From Robiginitalea aurantiaca (GTDB lineage: Bacteria; Bacteroidota; Bacteroidia; Flavobacteriales; Flavobacteriaceae), in contig NZ_JAUDUY010000003.1 of NCBI RefSeq assembly GCF_030380815.1, positions 1 to 64,000 on the forward strand: a stretch of DNA of 64,000 bases, read 5' to 3'. Shown here piece after piece: positions 42,926 to 51,452 of this stretch (the stretch's first letter is position 1; each line of letters opens with the position of its first letter). The translations under genes were made by a program, and so were the position numbers. Below the pieces are notes generated by a model that did no database searches, had not been told where the DNA came from, and was given only the letters and a program-made list of their open reading frames with translations.

Positions 42926-44329
42926 TTATTGCCCGTCAAACACATCCATTCTAAACCGTTCTCCAATCATATATCTGAAAGAGAGGCCAATGCCGAAATT
43001 ATCCTGTTTAACACTGGAAACATCCGTACCGATGGAAAATCCAAGCTGCATGGTCTCACGCAGGGCATAAAAAACACGGGCATGGGCGTAAAATACATTT
43101 TCTTCAGGGTTAAAGGGGGCGTCATATCGCCCTTTATTGATAGTGTAGCTCCCCATCAATCGCAAATCCCACTTTTCATCAAAACTTTGAATACGCGCGC
43201 CAAGATGGTGGGCAATTATCCGTGTGTTAATTATAGGTGGCAAACCATCGGCAGTCGTGAAATAAGGGAGTCCCACCACACGATCTTTGTACGTCCATCC
43301 GGAACGGTACACATTATGGTTAAAATAATCATCATTTCCGTTTGTAATGCCTTGAGGCCCGCTCTGGTATGTAGTCTGAACGTATTCATAAACAAGGCCT
43401 CTCAAAGCACTGTAATCTGGGAGTTCCCAGAACACACCAAAAACCCCATCTGCAAGGTTCTGCAAACTCACCCCGGACACGTCGTCCCAAATCGTTTGTA
43501 TATAACCCGTTAAAGATCCGTTATTCAACTCATGGGAGTATTCTAATTGGTAAGAGCCAACATGATTTCCAATAGCTATCACGTCTTCTTGGGTCCCTTC
43601 ATCTCCGCGTAAACCAAAGAATACCTTCCAATAATCTCCAAATCCTGCAGATTGCGAACCACTTTCAGGGCTTATCCCTCCCCATTGGGCAAAGTGCTCA
43701 ATTCCCGCCCTTAAGGTTGAAACATCAGAAAGGGTAAAATTTAGGGTTAAATTTTTGTAGTGTACATAGGCGCCCGTTACATATCTGTCATTATTTAACC
43801 AAAAATGTGCCAAATTTCCCTCTAAACCTAACCAAGGAAATACTTGTAGAGGTTCAAGAGTTTGAATTTCCACACCGGGCATTGGACGTGCATTATTACT
43901 CCAAACAATGTTTCCATTTACCGAGGAGATGCCCATATAGCGTTCCGGCCTTGCCCGAGCTCCTCCGGTGATCCGAAAGGTTTCCCAAATGAACGAGGCA
44001 TAATATTCATTGCCACTTACCTTATTATTCCCTCCACTATAGAGATCTGTGAATAAAGATGCTCCAATCTCTATTTCAGTAGTCTGGCTCAGATATCTGC
44101 GATAATAGCCATTGGCCATTGCCAAAACTTCGGTATCTTCTGAAACCATCCCCAAGGTATTTGAATACTCCCAAAAAGGATTACTTCCATTATTTATAAA
44201 CCCCTTAAGATAGAGGTCGGCCTGCAACTCATACTGGGCGGATAATCCAGTTGTAGATATAAGAATTAAGAAACAAAACCCCGAAAAGAGGGTTGAAACC
44301 GAATTAAACTTATTATGAGTTTTTAACAT
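42926..44329 (-). CDS. Capsule assembly protein of the Wzi family (copy 1)
   Basis: The protein has 467 residues from the ATG at 44329. The signal peptide ends GLSAQ. The sequence parallels the next gene: FINNGSNPFWEYSNTLGMV near the start, ISSVNGNIVWSNNARPMPG in the middle, and a C-terminal FRYMIGERFRMD strand suited to outer-membrane insertion. It follows the tyrosine kinase/Wzz gene by 25 bp and is the last gene before the terminator, as expected for the outer-membrane end of a capsule pathway. Confidence 0.87.
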   Translation of the reverse strand: MLKTHNKFNSVSTLFSGFCFLILISTTGLSAQYELQADLYLKGFINNGSNPFWEYSNTLGMVSEDTEVLAMANGYYRRYLSQTTEIEIGASLFTDLYSGGNNKVSGNEYYASFIWETFRITGGARARPERYMGISSVNGNIVWSNNARPMPGVEIQTLEPLQVFPWLGLEGNLAHFWLNNDRYVTGAYVHYKNLTLNFTLSDVSTLRAGIEHFAQWGGISPESGSQSAGFGDYWKVFFGLRGDEGTQEDVIAIGNHVGSYQLEYSHELNNGSLTGYIQTIWDDVSGVSLQNLADGVFGVFWELPDYSALRGLVYEYVQTTYQSGPQGITNGNDDYFNHNVYRSGWTYKDRVVGLPYFTTADGLPPIINTRIIAHHLGARIQSFDEKWDLRLMGSYTINKGRYDAPFNPEENVFYAHARVFYALRETMQLGFSIGTDVSSVKQDNFGIGLSFRYMIGERFRMDVFDGQ

Positions 44330-44354
44330 AACCTTCAAGATAATGATTTTTCAT

Positions 44355-46712
44355 TTAACCTCCTTTGCCAAAAACACTTTTGTACCAGGGGGTCTTCTTT
44401 TTTTGGTCGGAGTAGCCGTAGCCGTAGCCATAATTATAGCCTTTCGCATGGGTTCTCTTCACATCATTCAGAAGTAATGCCATATGTTGCATTTTGCCTG
44501 ATTTTTGTAGGTTCTTGATGTGTTCAGTAAGTTGCTTTTCCGTATGACCGGAGCGCACTACATAAAGCACCAGATCAAGGGGGTCATCCATAATTAGACT
44601 GTCGGTAACCAGAACGGTTGGAGCTGTGTCCAAGATCACAACATCGAACAGGTCACGTGATTCCCGTAGGAATTGCAAGTAGCGTTCCCCCGAAAGCAAC
44701 TGTGGAGCATTTGGAGGTATTGGCCCACTGAAGCAAATACTCAGGTAGGGGAATTTACGGTCTGGATTTTGAAGGCAGTCTTTTAATCTAAGATCTGGTT
44801 CGGAGAGGTAATTTGAGAATCCTACAACGTTTTTATCGCTTCCGAAAAATTCATGGAGTCTTGGATTTCGCAGGTCCCCTCCGACTAATAAAACCTTTTG
44901 GTTTAAACTGGAATATGCACGCGCTAATTCTATGGCTATTAGGGTTTTCCCTTCACCTTTTACTGATGACGTGACCATTCCTACTTTTCCTTTTTCAGAG
45001 GATTTAGTTTTTAGCAGGAACTTAATATTAGTGACGAGGATCCGAAAACTCTCAGCCAGTTCGGAACGTTCATGAGTTTTACTTGGGTCACGAGGGATAT
45101 GTGGGATTTCCCCAGCAATTGGCAGGTCGGGTAGTGCTTTTTCCAATTCTTTACGATGGTACAGCTTGTTGTCAAGGGTAAACAATATAAATAAAATAGC
45201 AAATGGCACTAGAAAACCGACAAATGCACAAATCCCGTAAACAGAGATCTTTTTAGGGGCTATTGGTCCGGAACTTAGAGCGTAGTCAATTACCTTAATA
45301 GACGGGGCTGTAACGGCCCGTTTGATGCCTGCTTCCTCCCGTTTTTGAAGGAGAACCAGGAACAAATTTTCCTTAAGATTCTGTTGGCGCTCAATGGCCC
45401 GAAGCATGCGTTCCTCTTCAGGAAGTTGCGCATAGACTGCATCGAAGGTTGCTTGATCCTCCTGCAGGCGGGTAAGAGATGTTAATAAATGGGCTTCATA
45501 AATATCAAGGGAATTCAGGATATTTTTTTTTCTACGTTCAAGTTGCTTGTCAATTGCATGCAAGGTTGGATTATCTTCTCCCATGTTTGGCGATAACATA
45601 TCCCGCCTCAGAATGAGCTCGTTGTATCCTAACACCAAAGTATTTAAATTCAGGTTTTCGAGACCAATGTCCCCGGGGAGAAGGCTGTCAGTATTCTGGG
45701 CCTCGAGATTTTCTTTGAGCATTTTGGCAAGAGAAAGCTGGGTTTCCAAATTGGAAGTTCTAAGCTCTGTCTCAGATTTCTGTTGCAGAGCTAAACTTGC
45801 ATCGGCCTCAATATAAGTGAGTTCATAGGCTTCCTTAAATGATTGTTTTCTGGTTTCAATTGAGTCGAGCTCCTTAGAAAGATATATAAACCGACGATTG
45901 ATAAAATCAATAGTGCGCTGAGTGACCTCTTGACGGTCTATCATGCCATCTTGGTTGAATTTTTCCACTACGGCATTTAAGATGGCTTCAGAGCGATCCC
46001 GACTTTGACCGAACAAAGCTAGTGACAGAATTTCACTGCCATCTTCTGTTGGCCAGACCTCAATTGACTGAGAAAGAGCTAGAGCAACTTTGCTTGGTTC
46101 ACTGAAGACAATCTTATAAGGATATGGGCTGGAAGGAAGCTTCTTAAATGGATCTGAAAGTTTAATAGTAAATGGTAAAGCAATCTGAAGGCTGTCAGGA
46201 GTATTAAATGCTATTTTTTGAGGAGTCTCTTCTTCTCGGGATATTAAGAATCCATCATCCTCAAATTGAATTAAATATATCCCCGATCCAAGCGCCTTGT
46301 CTTCAAATCGCTTTCTTTCTATAATGAAAGGTACATTCCAGACCTGTGTGTCTCTTACATCTCCCATCAGGTAATAATCGATGTCTAGATGTAGAAGTTC
46401 AACTACCTGTTTCAATAGACGGTAGGACTTGATGACTAAAACTTCATTATGGAGATTTAATTGTGAATTACCTAAAACAGCAGCCCCTCCAAGATCTAGG
46501 ACGTTTTTGTCGTCCTCTTTTAAGATTTTGATCTTCGCCTCTGAATAATAGGTTTGCGGAGTATAGCGCAGGTATAAATAGCCTATTAAAAGCGCAAATA
46601 GGAGTCCAAACAGGAACAAATACCAAAAATTCAGGTACTTTAACAGGAATCCTTTTAGATCAAAGTCCTCCTCCCTTGAATCTATAAAGGTGTCGAAAGG
46701 ATTCTCTTGCAT
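44355..46712 (-). CDS. Polysaccharide copolymerase / tyrosine autokinase (Wzc-like)
   Basis: An inner-membrane protein that controls chain length and export. The ATG at 46712 gives 785 residues; a TTG 39 bases upstream is also possible. The N-terminal Wzz domain has a membrane helix at about 25-48 and a second near 480-500, around a long coiled-coil region. The cytoplasmic BY-kinase domain has Walker A (SSVKGEGKT), a Walker A' that reads LLVGGDLRNP with Gly611 where an Asp is usual, and Walker B (VVILDTAP). The C-terminal tail holds a Tyr cluster (YNYGYGYGY) for autophosphorylation. It precedes Wzi copy 1 in the operon. Confidence 0.93.
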   Translation of the reverse strand: MQENPFDTFIDSREEDFDLKGFLLKYLNFWYLFLFGLLFALLIGYLYLRYTPQTYYSEAKIKILKEDDKNVLDLGGAAVLGNSQLNLHNEVLVIKSYRLLKQVVELLHLDIDYYLMGDVRDTQVWNVPFIIERKRFEDKALGSGIYLIQFEDDGFLISREEETPQKIAFNTPDSLQIALPFTIKLSDPFKKLPSSPYPYKIVFSEPSKVALALSQSIEVWPTEDGSEILSLALFGQSRDRSEAILNAVVEKFNQDGMIDRQEVTQRTIDFINRRFIYLSKELDSIETRKQSFKEAYELTYIEADASLALQQKSETELRTSNLETQLSLAKMLKENLEAQNTDSLLPGDIGLENLNLNTLVLGYNELILRRDMLSPNMGEDNPTLHAIDKQLERRKKNILNSLDIYEAHLLTSLTRLQEDQATFDAVYAQLPEEERMLRAIERQQNLKENLFLVLLQKREEAGIKRAVTAPSIKVIDYALSSGPIAPKKISVYGICAFVGFLVPFAILFILFTLDNKLYHRKELEKALPDLPIAGEIPHIPRDPSKTHERSELAESFRILVTNIKFLLKTKSSEKGKVGMVTSSVKGEGKTLIAIELARAYSSLNQKVLLVGGDLRNPRLHEFFGSDKNVVGFSNYLSEPDLRLKDCLQNPDRKFPYLSICFSGPIPPNAPQLLSGERYLQFLRESRDLFDVVILDTAPTVLVTDSLIMDDPLDLVLYVVRSGHTEKQLTEHIKNLQKSGKMQHMALLLNDVKRTHAKGYNYGYGYGYSDQKKKTPWYKSVFGKGG

Positions 46713-46828
46713 GTGTTCGGAAGTTTTTAAAACCTCTTTTGTTAATTTCAAAAGCTCGCGCGGGTGTTTCCCCTTTTTAATAGGATGAAATTAACATAAT
46801 CCGCGGGGAATGCCTAAAATTGAATCCA

Positions 46829-48037
46829 TTAAATGGATTTTAAGAAGATTAACATTTTTCGGGCGATATCCTTACGACCAAACTTCAGCGAAAGAGCATT
46901 AGTCCCGATTTTTGCTTTGCTATATTTTTCAGGCCTTCTGATCTCCTCCAAGGCATTTAAAAATGACATCTTATCTTCAGGCATATAGCATACTCCTGCG
47001 CCAAAAAATTCGACTATTTCCCTAGCTTCACCTTCCAAACCCAAAAGGATGGGTTTTTCCATTGCTGCTGCCTCAAAGATCTTAGAAGGTATCACTGCTT
47101 TGAAGGTTTCACTTTTCCTCAGGTTGACTAAAGCTACGTCTTGAAGGCTCAGGTACCTGTGTACCTCTGCTTTCGAGACAGAATCCAAGAAAAGGGCATT
47201 GGAAATCCCTAATTTTTGTGCTTGCAACAGCAATTTTTGTTTCTCTGCACCATCCCCAATGAACAAAAACAACAGCTCTGGGTGGCTGGTCCGCAGTTCT
47301 ATAATGGCATTCAAAATAAAGTTGAGACCATGTGCCATACCTAAGGTGCCAATATATCCGACAACAAACTTGCCTTTAAGGCCCAGCCTCTCAACAAGTT
47401 CTTCATCCTTCACTCTCGGCCTGAAATTTATAAGAGACACTCCATTTTTAAAGACGGCGACTTTTCCCGGGTCAATGCCTCGGGCCACTATTTTCTCTTT
47501 AAAGGTATCAGTTACTACGACGATCCGGTCTGCTGATTGGTACAGCCGTTTCTCTAGCCATTCGAGGATACGTAGGGTTGAACCATTATTCATGGCACCA
47601 ACAGCAACAATAGATTCTGGCCAAAGATCACGTACTTCCATCACCCATTTTTTACCCCTAAAAAATGCTAACCAATGCCCAGCGACAGCTGTGAAGAACT
47701 GGGGGGAGGTGGCAATGATGAGGTCAGTTTTAATTCGAAGACCGCTCAGAAAGGCCATAAAGGCGAAACTTAGATAATCTAAAATGCGCTTTAGGAAGCC
47801 TTCATTTGCTGCGATTATGGTCCAAATTCGGACCACCCGAATCCCTTCAATGTACTCCTCTTGGTAGAGGCGATTACTATACCCGGAAAATACCCTGCCT
47901 TTTGGGAAATTGGGCACCCCGGTAATTACGGTCACCTCCACCCCTTCTTTAACCCATTCCCTGCAATGCTCGAAGGTGCGGTTGGCCGGGGCATTGACTT
48001 CAGGGGGAAAATTATCAGTTAGGAACAGGATTTTCAA
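46829..48037 (-). CDS. Glycosyltransferase family 4 (WcaI-like)
   Basis: The protein has 402 residues of GT-B fold. The N-terminus KILFLTDNFPPEVNAPA is typical of the WcaI-like branch, and TTG at 48037 is the only start that keeps it. The C-terminal domain has VGYIGTLGMAHGLN and the nucleotide-sugar-binding EAAAMEKPILLG. It should transfer a sugar from a nucleotide donor to a lipid-linked growing chain at the inner face of the membrane. It lies 34 bp behind the heparinase-like gene. Confidence 0.92.
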   Translation of the reverse strand: MKILFLTDNFPPEVNAPANRTFEHCREWVKEGVEVTVITGVPNFPKGRVFSGYSNRLYQEEYIEGIRVVRIWTIIAANEGFLKRILDYLSFAFMAFLSGLRIKTDLIIATSPQFFTAVAGHWLAFFRGKKWVMEVRDLWPESIVAVGAMNNGSTLRILEWLEKRLYQSADRIVVVTDTFKEKIVARGIDPGKVAVFKNGVSLINFRPRVKDEELVERLGLKGKFVVGYIGTLGMAHGLNFILNAIIELRTSHPELLFLFIGDGAEKQKLLLQAQKLGISNALFLDSVSKAEVHRYLSLQDVALVNLRKSETFKAVIPSKIFEAAAMEKPILLGLEGEAREIVEFFGAGVCYMPEDKMSFLNALEEIRRPEKYSKAKIGTNALSLKFGRKDIARKMLIFLKSI

Positions 48038-48071
48038 AGAAGCGACGGTTTAGTTCGGAAAGAAGATGGTT

Positions 48072-49640
48072 TTAGCCTTTAACGGGTCGAATCTGAATTT
48101 CACAAGGTGTTTTGAATTTATAGGAAATTTTCCACGCATTTTCCAGTTTGTTAAATTCCCTTGCAAATAAATATTTCGAAAGATCCAGTGATTCGATAGC
48201 TGTAAATTCAAAGGATAAGCCTCCGGCCCGAATCGAATTTCCGATTTTCACAGGGGTGATTCCCGGCGGGAAATGCAAGTGTCCCAAGAGTACTTTAGAT
48301 TTAAACCTTCCTTTGATTTCATCATTGATGATGATTCTTCTATGGCAAAGGGTAAGGGTCCTTCTATGGGGATGGGAATATCCATAATGCTCTGCCTTTA
48401 TCCGATACTTGTCTTCCTCAAGGATGCTCACCTCTGCACGTTTTCCCACCCGGAATCCTCCCCAAACCTGAGAGGAATTTTTGTTGTTAACCACAACCGT
48501 GTTATGCGACACAGTAGAACGCTCCAGTTGTCGGCGCCGAGTTTTTTCATAGGTGCTAGTGCCCGTATCTACGAGGATGTCACTGCCCTGATATCGCAAT
48601 AAAACCTGCAAGGTATCCGCATGGGTGTGACCAGGCTGGTAAGTCGGCAGGATGGGGCAAGCATCGAAAAGCACTTCAAAATCGCCTGAAATGTATTTGC
48701 GATACCCACTACAATTAAGACTCATGTTTTCGGCTTTCAGGCCCAACCTTTCCCCATACAATAAAAGGGGCCGGGTACCTGCAGCAATACCGGGGGCTGC
48801 GTCATTGATAAAGGGGATGCTGCCGTCCTTCCAGCTGATGGTTTGCAGCCAACCCAGCATCTTTAGTGCGGTTTTCTCCAACAGGGAATGCAGTTCCGGA
48901 AGCGCATGTGCATTGTTATTTAGAAGGTTGTAGGCATCCAGGACACGGTAAAGCATCATTTGATGGTACATGGGACTGAGTTCGCAATGAGCACCATCCT
49001 TCAAGATCTGTTCCTTAAGTTCCAGGGTTAGGATTCGTCTGGCCATATCCGCAAATTTTTCATCTCTGAAATAGAGGGCGCCAAAAAGAAGGGAAAAGCC
49101 GTTTTCAAGAAGGTGGTTACCCTGTAGGTGGTACTCAAGGTTGTCTAAGAGGCGGCAGTAATCTTTATATAATATGGCGCTCAGGCTTTCATCAGTAATA
49201 CTATGCAAGCTAAGGAATTTGATCCAGTTTATCCCCCTTACAGATGTGGGATAAGGTTCGACCCCATCTTTCCGACCCGACGCTTCCTTGAGGTACCCCA
49301 TCATCAATTCAAGCCCCGTTTCTCTGTTAATCCCATCCTGCAGTAGGAAGTCAAAATAGTTCAGGTTATAGGTCCAGAGTTTGCCGAAGCCTGAATAGTT
49401 CCAATCGACGGTCTTAAATATTTTTTGCTTGTTCAAAAAGCGAAACGTTCCAGGTCCCTTATAGGAGGTGGGTGAAGGAATTCCTTTTGCGAAAGCCAAA
49501 CTTTTTACCCCTGAAGGGTTTCCCGAGTAGGTTTTCCTGCCTAAGAGCGGCCTAACCCGGTAATAGAGTAGGTACCAGAGCTGGAGGGGCTTTAAATGTC
49601 GTAATGTATGGTAATAGCGGAAAACCTTCTCTGGAGTCAA
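48072..49640 (-). CDS. Heparinase II/III family protein
   Basis: The protein has 522 residues. An alpha-barrel region (about 80-330) is followed by a beta-sheet domain (about 350-510) with the family segment AGHTHADTLQVLLRYQGSDI, whose His residues belong to the conserved heparinase II core. I see no signal peptide. Members in polysaccharide export loci are thought to trim or modify the polymer by beta-elimination at uronic acids, as AlgL does for alginate. The start appears to be TTG at 49640, since no in-frame ATG lies between an upstream stop and the conserved region. The linkage attacked is unknown. Confidence 0.88.
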   Translation of the reverse strand: MTPEKVFRYYHTLRHLKPLQLWYLLYYRVRPLLGRKTYSGNPSGVKSLAFAKGIPSPTSYKGPGTFRFLNKQKIFKTVDWNYSGFGKLWTYNLNYFDFLLQDGINRETGLELMMGYLKEASGRKDGVEPYPTSVRGINWIKFLSLHSITDESLSAILYKDYCRLLDNLEYHLQGNHLLENGFSLLFGALYFRDEKFADMARRILTLELKEQILKDGAHCELSPMYHQMMLYRVLDAYNLLNNNAHALPELHSLLEKTALKMLGWLQTISWKDGSIPFINDAAPGIAAGTRPLLLYGERLGLKAENMSLNCSGYRKYISGDFEVLFDACPILPTYQPGHTHADTLQVLLRYQGSDILVDTGTSTYEKTRRRQLERSTVSHNTVVVNNKNSSQVWGGFRVGKRAEVSILEEDKYRIKAEHYGYSHPHRRTLTLCHRRIIINDEIKGRFKSKVLLGHLHFPPGITPVKIGNSIRAGGLSFEFTAIESLDLSKYLFAREFNKLENAWKISYKFKTPCEIQIRPVKG

Positions 49641-49691
49641 ATTCCGGATTTTGCGTATGCGTTGATCACAAGTAAACCTATTGCCCGCTTT

Positions 49692-49993
49692 TCAAGCTTT
49701 CGATGGCCGCAATCGAAGCCTTAGAGGTAGTTTAACTGATTCAAAGGGGATAATATGATGTCCCCCTTCTTTGAGAGAATCCATAAGGTTCCAAAACTGT
49801 CGTGGATGCCCTTTATCCTGAGACTTTTTCAAACGATAGAAGTCCTTGAGGCCGGAACCTTTATGCATGCGCTAATTGTCCAATAGCAAGGATCGCGTGG
49901 CTCTGATTAATATCTTGCCGGGCCTGACCAAAGCAGTAGGTACTTCTTCAAGCAACGTGTGATTTTTTTAAGATCCTGTATGAGTTGTTTCAT
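49692..49993 (-). pseudogene. Decayed gene at the cassette junction
   Basis: An ATG at 49993, 2 bp after the stop of the CapK-like gene, starts MKQLIQDLKKITRCLKK and stops after 28 residues. A different frame then reads SHAILAIGQLAHA. A third frame from the ATG at 49868 gives 58 residues (MHKGSGLKDFYRLKKSQDKG, FWNLMDSLKEGGHHIIPFES) ending at TGA 49692-49694. The segments read like the head and tail of one protein broken by frameshifts and loss of the middle. I cannot assign the family. The remnant fills an otherwise gene-free 355-base gap (49641-49995) where base composition changes. Confidence 0.5.
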
Positions 49994-49995
49994 CT

Positions 49996-51309
49996 TTAGC
50001 GGATTTCAGAGATCACAAATTTCAATTTACCAGAGTTAGGTTTGTAAATTTTATCATAATATCTAATTTTAATATCTATTTCATAACCAAGTCTTTGCCT
50101 CGTAGCATTAAGTATGATTGGTTCATGAACTTCCCTTTTATATTCGGAGGCAGGTACAATTCTAATTTCTACCTCATTTAGAGATTTCTGATAAAACTGA
50201 GCCTCTTTCACAAAGGTAGCAGTAAGGAAAATCATTGTCAGCCTGCCTATTTTAACCCCGTTCGGAAGTGTTATGTAGTCGTCATTCCTTCCCTCTATGG
50301 AAATTATTTCACCATGGTTATCTAAGAGTGCAATATCATTGGTGTCATACCTTATCAAAGGGAACGCATGGTTTGAATAATTTGTTCCAATGATTTTAAA
50401 AAGATTTGCCCCTAAATCTGACTTAATGAACTCCACAAAGGCGAAATCCTGATCTATCTGGTACTTACCACAGGGGGTTAGGCTTATGTTAGCTACACCC
50501 TCCTTAAGCCCATAGTGTTCAATGGGTTTTATTTCAAAAACTTCTTCAATTATTTTTATCTGATGAGGCAGCAGGCTTTCGGATCCGATGGAAACGTAAT
50601 CCATGGGTAAGGAAGGGAAGCCCTTTTCCCTTATCAGGGATGCCAGAAATGCCAACTGTGAAGGATAACCATGGATCCACTTCAGGTTACTGTTTCGGAG
50701 TTTATTGTAATATTCACTAATGGTTTTTGCATTTAGATGAAGTGGGCTGAACATGACCTGTCTCATAGGATGGTTGTATCGCCAATAGGGGGGTTTATTT
50801 TGATTCGAAGGAACAACACTTCTTCCTCCGAATAAGCCCATCCAATCGCCAAATGAGATGCCAAACCGTTGGCGGAACCTCCACCAAACTGCCCATTGCT
50901 TTCGTTCCATACTAGCAGTTTGAGGAAAAACCAATCCTTTGCCAGTTGTTCCGCTGGTTGCCAGATATGATGTTGGTTCTTTAAGAGGAACCTTCAGTAG
51001 TTCAAAATGCTGATCCACTTCATACCTGGTTAAGATAGGCAGTTTTTGTAATTCCGTGATAATGTCCTTTGAAACGGGATTTACTTCATACTCTTGGAAC
51101 CGCCTTTTCCAAAAAGGACTTTTTGCAGCATTTTTAACAAAGGATGTTAGCTCAGTTATATTGACTTCATTTGGATTCCCACGATTAAATGCATCCAGTA
51201 TTTCATAAAATTCACTGTTATATCTTTTTTTATGACGAAAATATTCCCTCCCGGAAATTAATAGGTTTTGAATGGGGATCGGCGAATTATTATAAATAAA
51301 GGGAATCAA
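49996..51309 (-). CDS. CapK-like adenylate-forming enzyme (phenylacetate-CoA ligase family)
   Basis: The protein has 437 residues. It has the ATP-binding stretch YLATSGTTGKGLVFPQT, then IKPIEHYGLKEG and LIRYDTNDIALL, as in PaaK-type ligases and the CapK proteins of capsule loci. It probably activates a carboxylic acid, perhaps for attachment to the sugar polymer, but no carrier protein or matching transferase is seen beside it. The start must be TTG (51309) or ATT, because the frame is closed upstream without any ATG. It is the first gene upstream of the junction remnant, within the AT-rich block. Confidence 0.87.
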   Translation of the reverse strand: MIPFIYNNSPIPIQNLLISGREYFRHKKRYNSEFYEILDAFNRGNPNEVNITELTSFVKNAAKSPFWKRRFQEYEVNPVSKDIITELQKLPILTRYEVDQHFELLKVPLKEPTSYLATSGTTGKGLVFPQTASMERKQWAVWWRFRQRFGISFGDWMGLFGGRSVVPSNQNKPPYWRYNHPMRQVMFSPLHLNAKTISEYYNKLRNSNLKWIHGYPSQLAFLASLIREKGFPSLPMDYVSIGSESLLPHQIKIIEEVFEIKPIEHYGLKEGVANISLTPCGKYQIDQDFAFVEFIKSDLGANLFKIIGTNYSNHAFPLIRYDTNDIALLDNHGEIISIEGRNDDYITLPNGVKIGRLTMIFLTATFVKEAQFYQKSLNEVEIRIVPASEYKREVHEPIILNATRQRLGYEIDIKIRYYDKIYKPNSGKLKFVISEIR

Positions 51310-51452
51310 TTGACAAGAAATAAATTAAACTTGAAGTATGAAGAATAACTCTTCTAAGCATTCGAAAACCTCAATACAATAGATGTGTTTTCCTGTATAT
51401 ACATCATAGTGGGGGCTCTTAAGTCTTATTTTTCGCATTGGAGATGGAGACA

